Positions 4,702-10,434 of a stretch of DNA of 10,434 bases are shown here, piece by piece (within the stretch, counting starts at the first letter, position 1; each line of letters begins with the position of its first letter). Both the position numbers and the translations under genes were made by a program. This stretch comes from Phycisphaerae bacterium (GTDB lineage Bacteria > Planctomycetota > Phycisphaerae > UBA1845 > Fen-1342), in NCBI GenBank assembly GCA_022842805.1, contig JALHOX010000131.1, positions 1 to 10,434 of the forward strand. The letters run 5' to 3'. The notes below the pieces were generated by a model. The model was not told the origin of the DNA. It did no database searches and saw only the letters and a list, made by a program, of their open reading frames with translations.

Positions 4702-7422
4702 ATGAAAGCGTTATTGCCTTGCTGCTTCGGAGTCGCGCTCGCCACCGCTGCCTGGGGTGCGCAGCCGCCGGCGATCCAGAGCGAAGAAACGGCGGCGCTG
4801 AACGCCCCGTCGCTGAAGATCGAGCGGCCGGCCGCGCGGATCGAGCTGGGCGAGCCGCCGGAGAACGACGACTGCCTGCCCAATAACCCGCTGCTGCCCT
4901 GCAACGGCGCCATCACGCTCGACAACACCCTGGCGACGACCTCGCTCACCGACCCGGTATTCAGTTGTCGGGCGGTCGCGGTGTCGCCCGGTTCGGGCTC
5001 GATGTGGTTTCGACTGCAGCCGACCAATATCGAAGTGACGATTCAGAGTTGCAATACGCTGACCGGTCCGCAGGACTCGCTGCTGCAGATCTTCAGCGGC
5101 ACGTGCGGGGCGCTGTCGCTGCTGCCCGGCGGTTGCGACGACGACGATTGCGGCACGCCCGCGGATACTGACTTCCTCTCCACCGTCACCGTCACCGGGC
5201 TGACCATCGGGCAGACCTACATCGTCGAGTTTGCGGGGTGGGACGCGGCCTCGCAGGGCGTCTATCAACTCGACGTCGCCTGCTTCGCGCGGCCCGGCGC
5301 CTGCTGCATCAATACGAGCTGCATTTCAGAGACGACGCCCGAGCAGTGCTATGACGCGGGCGGCGTTTGGCAGGGCGAGTTCGTCACCTGTCCACAGGCG
5401 CTGTGCGTCGCGCCGCCGCCTTGCGGCCCGTCGAATCTCAATGAGAACGAGGGCGATTGCGGACAACCTCAGCCCGACAACTACAACGGCGGGCCGAATT
5501 CGCCGAGCTGCATCTTCTTCCCCGATTTCCCCGGCGACACCGGCACCGTGACGATTTGCGGCACGACCTCGGCCGATCGTCGCAACGGCAGCAACCGCGA
5601 CACCGACTGGACGCGGCTCGTGCCGCTGGAGACGACGCGCTACACCGCCTGCGCTACGGGACAATCCGGCTTGCAGGTGCAGTTCTGGCAGCTCGGCGCC
5701 GTCTTTGACCCGTGCAACGGCACGATCCCGGGCGCCGCGACCGCGGGCAACGCGGGCACCCAAGTCTGCGCCAGCCAGTGTCTGCGCGGCACGCAGCAAT
5801 ACGCGATTCGCGTCGCGCCGGTCTTCAATGCAATTGGCGCGCAGGTGAGCGACCCGCAGCGCTTCGGCATCGCCTGCGTGCGTTACAACCTCTCGCTCTC
5901 GACCGACGCCTGCATCACCGGCGCCTGCTGCAACCCCGACCTCTCCTGCACCAATGGCGTCGCCGAAATTGACTGCCTCTTCGCCGGCGGCGAATACAAC
6001 GGCGATGGATCGAACTGCACGCCCGGCCTGTGCGGCGGCGCGTGCTGTCTGCCCAACGGCACGTGCAATTTCCAGTCACAGCAAACCTGCGCGGCCGCGG
6101 GCGGTAGCTACAGCGCGGGCATTCCCTGCGTTGAGGTCGAGCCGTGCCCGATCTGCCAGCCGGAGGATCCCAGCAATCGTGACGGGGCCGACGGAACGGA
6201 CGAGTCGTGCACTCTTGCCGACCCCGATGTAAACCCCGGCTGCAGCGATGGCTCCCCCGGTGCGGCGATCGACTTCACCCAAGCCGAATGCAACGAAACG
6301 ATCTGCGGCCGCGCTCCGTTCGACGGCGGCTTCCGCGATCTGGACTGGTATCAGGTGACCGTCGCACAAGAGACGGAGATGCTGATCACGATCGAAAACG
6401 GCCTGATCGGCGGCGGGACTCCGCTGTTCCGATTCCGCTACTACCCCAATCAGCAGCAGCCGCCGCCACCGGGCGATCCCTGTGACACCTTCGGCACGTT
6501 TGACGTCGTGCCCGCGACCCGCGGCAATCAGTTGCCGGCGGGAATCACGGTGATCCCCATCGTCGTGCCGGCGGGGCGCTACACCTTCCTGGTGGCGTAT
6601 GACTTCAACACGCCGGGTACGCCGACTGCGGAGTGTCCGGCGAACTACCGCGTGACGCTCGACTGCGCCACTCAACCCTGCGCCTTCGCCTGCGATGCCA
6701 ACGCGATTAACGCCGAGGCCGAAGGCGATTGCGGCTTCCTCGCACAGACCAACGCCGGCTGCTCGATCACGCCGACCGCGGGTGCGTTCACGCCGATCGC
6801 AGTCGGAAACAAAGTCTGCGGCACTTCGCGGCTGTTGCAGTCCACCGGCGTGGGCGGGCTGACCGTGGCGCGCGATGTCGATTGGTACGCCATCACGCTG
6901 GCCGCAGGCGACTACCTGCTCGACTTCCGTTCCGAGTTCCACAGCGTGCTGCTGATGCGCCGCATCGATTCGGCCAGCACTCCGAACTGCGCCAATCCGA
7001 ATGTGTTCGGATTTATCGTGTTCCAGTGCGCCGATTTGACGATCGGCTTGCCCGATACGACCGCCGGAACCTACGCGATCTTTGTATCGCCGGACTTCAG
7101 CTCCTACGCCTGGTTCCTCGGCTCGGCGGAGACGGCTCCGCAGGAGTTCTGCCCTGCTCCTTATCAGCTGCAGGTGCGAGTGCCGAACGATTGCCCCAAT
7201 TGCGCTGATTCGAATTGCGACGGGTTCGTCACCGTCGGCGACATCGGCTACTTCGTGGACGCGGTGGTCGGCGGCCCGACGGCCTGGGCGAATCGCTTCC
7301 TGCCCGGCGCGCCGGCGTGCCAATTCCTGTGTGCCAACGACACGAATGGCGACGGCTTCGTCACCGTCGGTGACATCGGCTCGTTCGTGACGGCGGTCGG
7401 CACGGGAACGCCGTGTCCATAG
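4702..7422 (+). CDS. Large secreted Cys-rich modular protein with dockerin-like tail, paralogue of the preceding gene
   Basis: A 906-aa product with a signal peptide at 1-20 (MKALLPCCFGVALATAAWGA) and a Pro/Glu-rich linker to about 53. Modules in order: a beta-sandwich starting N-D-D-C (about 55-195, with D-S-L-L-Q-I-F-S-G-T-C), GACC module 1 (199-235), a second sandwich (about 249-404, with R-D-T-D-W-T), GACC modules 2 and 3 (407-485), a third sandwich (R-D-L-D-W-Y-Q at 545-551), a fourth (R-D-V-D-W-Y-A at 724-730), then dockerin-like loops D836-S-N-C-D-G...D847 and D880-T-N-G-D-G...D891. Residues 407-906 are collinear with 32-533 of the previous gene's product, with only four small indels. 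The N-terminal 400 residues are an extension built from the same kinds of parts. No catalytic residues stand out, so I infer a surface structural or binding protein. A hairpin at 7456-7484 ends the unit. Confidence 0.9.
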   Translation: MKALLPCCFGVALATAAWGAQPPAIQSEETAALNAPSLKIERPAARIELGEPPENDDCLPNNPLLPCNGAITLDNTLATTSLTDPVFSCRAVAVSPGSGSMWFRLQPTNIEVTIQSCNTLTGPQDSLLQIFSGTCGALSLLPGGCDDDDCGTPADTDFLSTVTVTGLTIGQTYIVEFAGWDAASQGVYQLDVACFARPGACCINTSCISETTPEQCYDAGGVWQGEFVTCPQALCVAPPPCGPSNLNENEGDCGQPQPDNYNGGPNSPSCIFFPDFPGDTGTVTICGTTSADRRNGSNRDTDWTRLVPLETTRYTACATGQSGLQVQFWQLGAVFDPCNGTIPGAATAGNAGTQVCASQCLRGTQQYAIRVAPVFNAIGAQVSDPQRFGIACVRYNLSLSTDACITGACCNPDLSCTNGVAEIDCLFAGGEYNGDGSNCTPGLCGGACCLPNGTCNFQSQQTCAAAGGSYSAGIPCVEVEPCPICQPEDPSNRDGADGTDESCTLADPDVNPGCSDGSPGAAIDFTQAECNETICGRAPFDGGFRDLDWYQVTVAQETEMLITIENGLIGGGTPLFRFRYYPNQQQPPPPGDPCDTFGTFDVVPATRGNQLPAGITVIPIVVPAGRYTFLVAYDFNTPGTPTAECPANYRVTLDCATQPCAFACDANAINAEAEGDCGFLAQTNAGCSITPTAGAFTPIAVGNKVCGTSRLLQSTGVGGLTVARDVDWYAITLAAGDYLLDFRSEFHSVLLMRRIDSASTPNCANPNVFGFIVFQCADLTIGLPDTTAGTYAIFVSPDFSSYAWFLGSAETAPQEFCPAPYQLQVRVPNDCPNCADSNCDGFVTVGDIGYFVDAVVGGPTAWANRFLPGAPACQFLCANDTNGDGFVTVGDIGSFVTAVGTGTPCP
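5296..5406 (+). repeat. First GACC six-cysteine module of the 906-aa protein
   Basis: Residues 199-235 follow the same spacing as the other modules (C-C-x4-C-x8-C-x13-C-x4-C). It stands alone between two beta-sandwich units instead of in tandem, which shows that the module moves as a unit. Confidence 0.7.
5920..6156 (+). repeat. Tandem GACC modules 2 and 3 of the 906-aa protein
   Basis: Residues 407-485 carry two six-cysteine modules with the same cysteine spacing, and the same C-P-I-C end, as the two modules at 3011-3247. They mark the left edge of the segment shared with the neighbouring gene. Confidence 0.75.
7192..7419 (+). other. Dockerin-like calcium-loop pair at the C-terminus of the 906-aa protein
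   Basis: Loop 1 (7207-7245) reads D-S-N-C-D-G-F-V-T-V-G-D-I and loop 2 (7339-7377) reads D-T-N-G-D-G-F-V-T-V-G-D-I. The linker again carries W-x-N-R-F-L-P-G-x-P-x-C and a second Cys before loop 2. The protein ends P-C-P, like the A-C-P of its paralogue. Confidence 0.8.
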
Positions 7423-7455
7423 CCGGATGACCGAACAACCCCCGACCCCATTCCT

Positions 7456-7484
7456 GCACGGCGCGGCTCACCCCCGCGCCGTGC
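7456..7484 (+). terminator. Perfect 11-bp hairpin between convergent genes, likely terminator
   Basis: GCACGGCGCGG (7456-7466) and CCGCGCCGTGC (7474-7484) pair perfectly around a 7-nt loop. On the plus strand a T-rich stretch follows (TTGCTTTCTGCTT), which fits an intrinsic terminator for the 906-aa gene ending at 7422. On the minus strand a G-rich stretch follows instead, so termination of the phosphoesterase gene there is less certain. Confidence 0.7.
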
Positions 7485-7510
7485 TTGCTTTCTGCTTCGA
7501 AAGTGATCGC

Positions 7511-9613
7511 CTATTCCCCCACCAGCAACTGCACAAACGGCCCGATATCGCCCACGGAAATCACGCCATCGCCGTTCACATCCGCGAAGCTGATATTGCA
7601 TTGCGGGAACTGAGCGGCGTAGGCCGGCGGATCGGTGATCGCCAGCACAAACGCGCCGATATCACCGACCGTCACCACGCCGTCGCACTGCATGTCGCCC
7701 GCCGCGATTTTGCGAATCTGGAATGTGTCGGTGATGACGCCGTCGGCCCGCAGATTCTCAAAGCTCAGCGTAAACCCGTCGAACGACAGCAGCCCGCAGC
7801 CAAACGCGAACTCCGAGCGATACATCAGCGGATGACCGCCGGTGCCGCTGATCCCCGCGCCGCAGTGGCCGTTGACGACATAGACCGCGCCCCGTCGCGG
7901 CGCCAGCCCGCGCGGCTTCAGATAGGCCCCGTCTTCCGCCGGACGCCCGTTACCGCCGTCGAGAATGTGCCCCGGCGCGGTCGTCGGCGTGTCATAGGCC
8001 CCGTCGACCAGAAACGACCGCTCATACCCGTGCGAATGGCCGCAGAGGACGAGATCGACGCCGCCCGCTTCCAGAATCGGCACGACATTCTGTCGCATCG
8101 CGATCATCGCGCCGTCCGAATCGGTCGCGCTATCCGAATCGTGCGACCCGCGCGTGTAGGGCGGGTGATGCCAGTAGGCCACGACCCAGTCCTTCTGCGT
8201 CGCCGCCAGGTCCGCCGCCAGCCAGGTCAGCATCGCCGAGCCCGGCGCGTTGCTGACGTTGTACGAATTCAGGCAGATGAAATGCACGTTGGCGTAGTCG
8301 AAGGAGTAATAGGCCTCGGTCCCCGAGGGCACACCGCCCGCCTCGGCCTGCGCCGGCAGCGAAAACGCCTCGAAATAGGCCCCCGCCGGCCAGTCGGCGT
8401 TGGCCGAGTGCCCGTCATGATTCCCGTGCGTCGGCCAACAGACCGTGCGATTCAGAATGTTCTCATAGGGCGCAAAGTAGCGCGACGTGTATTCGCTGTC
8501 CGTCCCGTCCGGATAGACGATGTCGCCCATGTGCAGCGCGAAATCGGGCGGGTCGGCGGCGGTGTGGGCCAGCATCGCGTTTCGCACCGCGAGCTGATTC
8601 GCATCGCCCGAGCCGGAATCGCCCACGACCCAGATCCGCACCGGCGGAGCAACGGTCGGCGCGGGCGGCATCGTGAATGTGTGCGCCGCGTCTCCACCCG
8701 CCAAGGGCTGCGCGCTCGTGCCCACGTCGTAGAAATAGGTCGCGCCCGGCTGGAGGTCGCTCAGCGTGATCGCATGATCGTGCCTCAAGCCGGCGGCGAC
8801 GACCTGCTGCGTCAGCGCATCCGGCGCCGCGCCATACCGCACGCGTGAATCGGTCAGCGTGTTCGTACGCCACGCAATGACGATCGACGTCGAGCTCGCC
8901 CGCTGCAAATAAGGCTTCCGCAACAGCGCGATCGCCGTCGGATCGAGCGTGTAAGCCACGGTCAGCGCCGGGCGCGCTCCGAAGACGCTGTATTCGCTCG
9001 AGCGAATCTCGACGCCGTCGCTGTTGCTGGGCAGCACGATCCAGCCATAGTGCGCCGCGGGGTTCAGCGCGGCGCGCTGCAGGCTGGCGGTGACATTCGC
9101 CGACCGACGGGCCACTGTGTATCCCTGCGCAGTGTCGGCGAACGCGCCCCATTCGTTCGCCTGCACGCCCGGCGTGCCGCCAAACGTGTTGTAGGTCGTC
9201 GTTTCATCCCACGGCACAAGCGCGTCATAAAGACTGCCCGGATCGCCGCCATTGAAGACGTCGTAGGTCAGCAACGCAGAGACGATCGACGCGCCCGGCG
9301 GAATCTGCCCCGCGCCGCCGCCGAAGATGTTGTCGAATCGAAGCAGCGCAAAGGCGTCGCGCCCGCTCGACGACGGCTCATCGGTGTCCCACTTCATACT
9401 GCCGACCGTGCCGAAGCTGGCCGCCGGCTGATTCTCGGAGAGCTGCGTGTCGAGCGTCGAGATGTAGCCGTTAATGCCTTGCTGAAAGCTGACGACCGTC
9501 GCGCCGCGCGGCTCATCGGCGATCGCCGTCAGGCCGCCGCCAAGCGCGAGGGCGAGCAGGAGAGAAATGCGGCGAACAGGGGCGTTGCCAAACGTTTCGA
9601 GGCGGTCAGACAT
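7511..9613 (-). CDS. Secreted purple-acid-phosphatase-like metallophosphoesterase with DNRLRE-like and dockerin-like domains
   Basis: A 700-aa product. The signal peptide ends near A-I-A/D-E (residue 32). Residues ~38-222 resemble the DNRLRE beta-sandwich (A-L-L-R-F-D, I-P-P-G-A-S-I-V-S-A-L-L-T-Y). Residues ~231-315 match the fibronectin-III-like N-domain of purple acid phosphatases (P-Y-L-Q-R-A-S-S-T-S-I-V-I-A-W). The metallophosphatase domain (~326-535) has all five metal-binding blocks: G-D-S-G with D332, G-D-I-V-Y with D364 and Tyr367, G-N-H-D with N398, W-H-H with H482, and G-H-S-H with H526/H528. Tyr367 is the charge-transfer tyrosine typical of purple acid phosphatases. The tail (640-697) holds two calcium loops, D640-M-Q-C-D-G...D651 and D678-V-N-G-D-G...D689. 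The enzyme should hydrolyse phosphomonoesters or diesters outside the cytoplasm; its substrate cannot be read from sequence. Its start at 9613 has GGAG eight bases upstream. The stop is 46 bases downstream of the M3 gene's end in the reading direction, so co-transcription is possible. Confidence 0.9.
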   Translation of the reverse strand: MSDRLETFGNAPVRRISLLLALALGGGLTAIADEPRGATVVSFQQGINGYISTLDTQLSENQPAASFGTVGSMKWDTDEPSSSGRDAFALLRFDNIFGGGAGQIPPGASIVSALLTYDVFNGGDPGSLYDALVPWDETTTYNTFGGTPGVQANEWGAFADTAQGYTVARRSANVTASLQRAALNPAAHYGWIVLPSNSDGVEIRSSEYSVFGARPALTVAYTLDPTAIALLRKPYLQRASSTSIVIAWRTNTLTDSRVRYGAAPDALTQQVVAAGLRHDHAITLSDLQPGATYFYDVGTSAQPLAGGDAAHTFTMPPAPTVAPPVRIWVVGDSGSGDANQLAVRNAMLAHTAADPPDFALHMGDIVYPDGTDSEYTSRYFAPYENILNRTVCWPTHGNHDGHSANADWPAGAYFEAFSLPAQAEAGGVPSGTEAYYSFDYANVHFICLNSYNVSNAPGSAMLTWLAADLAATQKDWVVAYWHHPPYTRGSHDSDSATDSDGAMIAMRQNVVPILEAGGVDLVLCGHSHGYERSFLVDGAYDTPTTAPGHILDGGNGRPAEDGAYLKPRGLAPRRGAVYVVNGHCGAGISGTGGHPLMYRSEFAFGCGLLSFDGFTLSFENLRADGVITDTFQIRKIAAGDMQCDGVVTVGDIGAFVLAITDPPAYAAQFPQCNISFADVNGDGVISVGDIGPFVQLLVGE
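7523..7696 (-). other. Dockerin-like calcium-loop pair at the C-terminus of the phosphoesterase
   Basis: Loop 1 (7696-7658) reads D-M-Q-C-D-G-V-V-T-V-G-D-I and loop 2 (7582-7544) reads D-V-N-G-D-G-V-I-S-V-G-D-I. The linker (P-A-Y-A-A-Q-F-P-Q-C) is shorter than in the two Cys-rich proteins but keeps an aromatic-F-P-x-C core. Loop 1 has Gln in place of Asn at its third position, a small departure from the consensus. Confidence 0.75.
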
Positions 9614-9652
9614 GGGCGGGTCTCCAGCGCTAGGCCGCGCCCGCCCCGCGGC
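9614..9652 (-). promoter_or_regulatory. Hairpin with loop complementary to the bases before the start codon, possible pseudoknot
   Basis: On the minus strand GCCGCG (9652-9647) pairs with CGCGGC (9639-9634). The 7-nt loop between them, GGGCGGG (9646-9640), is perfectly complementary to CCCGCCC (9620-9614), which touches the ATG. Hairpin and loop pairing together would make an H-type pseudoknot with the ribosome binding site in its connecting loop. It could also simply mark the end of the M3 transcript. Chance pairing is a real possibility in DNA this GC-rich. Confidence 0.3.
9622..9625 (-). promoter_or_regulatory. Ribosome binding site of the phosphoesterase gene
   Basis: The minus strand reads GGAG eight bases before the ATG at 9613. 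The site lies in a single-stranded stretch between two possible stems (see 9614-9652). Confidence 0.65.
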
Positions 9653-9659
9653 TGCTCGA

Positions 9660-10420
9660 TCAGTTTAGCCCAAGGTACTTAAGAAACGGCTCCTTCTTCG
9701 GCTCGCGCCCCAGAAACGCGCGAACCATGTCCATGTCCTCCATCGTGCCGCCCTTGGCGAGGATCTTCGCGCGATAGTCGCGACCGACCTCGGCGCTCAG
9801 CATCCCGCCCTGCTCGAAGCGCTGGAACATGTCCGCCGCGTACACCAGCGACCACATGTAGCCGTAGTACGCCGAGTTGTAGCCCATCAGATGACCGAAC
9901 GCCGATTGCGGCCAGATTTCGTCGATGCGACCGAACTGCATCACGTCGGCGAAGACATCGCCGGCGACCTTGGTGGTGTCGACTTCGCCGCCCGGCGCCA
10001 GGTGATAAGTCTGATCGAGCAGGCCGAAGAAAATCTGCCGCTCCGCCCAGAGACCCTTGCCGAAGGTCCGGGCCGCGTACATGCCGTCGATCATCTCTTT
10101 GGGCAGCGGCTCGCCGGTCTTGTAGTGCCGCGCGAAGGTCGTCAGCGACTCGGGCAGCCAGACCCAGTTTTCGAACATCTGCGACGGCGCCTCGACAAAG
10201 TCGCGGGCGCAGCGCGTTCCGCCCAGGCTGGCCAGCTCCGCCTCGGTCAGGATCGAGTGCAGGCAGTGGCCGAATTCGTGGAAGTAGGTCTCAACTTCAT
10301 CGTGCGTCAGCAGCGAGGGCTTGTCGCCGGTCGGCTTGGTGAAGTTGCACACCAGCGCCACCACGGGCTTCTGCACCGTCCCATCGCTCCACTTCTTGCG
10401 CGAGCGCAGGCCGAACTGCG
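9660..10420 (-). CDS. M3 family zinc metallopeptidase, thimet-oligopeptidase-like, C-terminal part only
   Basis: About 252 C-terminal residues and the stop codon are present; the family is usually near 650-720 residues, so over half is missing beyond the contig end. The visible catalytic motif is H-E-F-G-H, followed 29 residues after its first His by the third zinc ligand Glu in F-V-E-A-P-S-Q, the family spacing. Downstream, G-H-L-M-G-Y-N-S-A-Y-Y-G-Y is the substrate-contacting tyrosine loop, and the end (F-L-G-R-E-P-K-K-E-P-F-L) is typical. The N-F-T-K-P-T-G-D-K-P-S-L-L stretch resembles mammalian thimet oligopeptidase more than bacterial Dcp, from memory. It should cleave short peptides. 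Members are normally cytoplasmic, though the N-terminus is not visible here. The GTG at 10376 is an internal Val codon: the frame runs on upstream with family-like sequence (Q-F-G-L-R-S-R-K-K-W-S-D-G-T). Confidence 0.93.
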
Positions 10421-10434
10421 AGATCGGAAGAGCG
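10421..10434. other. Residual Illumina TruSeq adapter sequence at the contig end
   Basis: The last 14 bases, AGATCGGAAGAGCG, equal the first 14 bases of the standard Illumina TruSeq adapter read-through. Its exact placement at the end of the window makes chance very unlikely. These bases are not genomic and should be excluded from the M3 peptidase gene. Confidence 0.93.

Larger units (their letters stand above)
3011..7419 (+). repeat. Tandem gene duplication: 3011-4516 and 5920-7419
   Basis: The two segments encode collinear ~500-residue regions in direct orientation, about 2.9 kb apart. All 34 cysteines correspond with an offset of only 373-377 residues. DNA similarity is patchy: it is high around the R-D-L-D-W-Y-Q strand and in the calcium loops, and low in linkers. 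Confidence 0.85.

Noticed and set aside
6076..7323. A 415-codon minus-strand open frame opposite the 906-aa gene
   Set aside because: It is Arg/Ala-rich without motifs, and the opposite strand carries well-conserved modules shared with a paralogue.
4304..7696. The six repeated calcium-loop DNA segments as a possible CRISPR or short-repeat array
   Set aside because: They lie in frame at matching protein positions in three genes on two strands, with irregular spacing; protein-level conservation explains them.
7427..8848. A 473-codon plus-strand open frame opposite the phosphoesterase gene
   Set aside because: It is a compositional shadow; the minus strand has all five metal-binding motifs.
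10374..10376. GTG as the start codon of the M3 peptidase
   Set aside because: The frame continues upstream with family-like sequence and the known family is far longer, so this is an internal valine codon.

Overview
The window is GC-rich, densely coding DNA that looks like a planctomycete, most likely Phycisphaerae or a related uncultured lineage. The case rests on large secreted proteins built from short six-cysteine 'GACC' modules, pre-peptidase-C-like beta-sandwiches and C-terminal dockerin-like calcium-loop pairs of the form D-x-N-x-D-G-x-V-T-V-G-D-I. That combination is, from memory, typical of planctomycete genomes. The last 14 bases match the start of the Illumina TruSeq adapter, so the window ends at an untrimmed contig end and is probably from a metagenome or draft assembly.

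Layout. (1) 1-442, minus: 5' part of a gene for a secreted protein of unknown function, cut by the window start. (2) 780-2594, minus: a 604-aa lipoprotein of unknown function with a Pro-rich stalk, followed by a 12-bp hairpin. (3) 2595-2917: a divergent promoter region. (4) 2918-4519, plus: a 533-aa secreted Cys-rich protein ending in a dockerin-like pair. (5) 4702-7422, plus: a 906-aa paralogue whose last 500 residues match the previous protein, including all 34 cysteines one to one. (6) 7456-7484: a perfect 11-bp hairpin between convergent genes. (7) 7511-9613, minus: a 700-aa secreted purple-acid-phosphatase-like enzyme with a DNRLRE-like N-terminal domain and its own dockerin-like pair. 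(8) 9660-10420, minus: the C-terminal part of a thimet-oligopeptidase-like M3 metallopeptidase, cut by the contig end.

How the genes fit together. Five consecutive products carry export signals, and three of them share the same C-terminal calcium-loop tag. The likely picture is a set of exported proteins held on or near the cell surface by one docking system, with a phosphoesterase as its only visible enzyme. No cohesin, scaffold, transporter or regulator is visible here, so the partner of the tag is unknown. The M3 peptidase is probably an unrelated cytoplasmic housekeeping enzyme. I see no tRNA, rRNA, CRISPR, insertion sequence or prophage genes.
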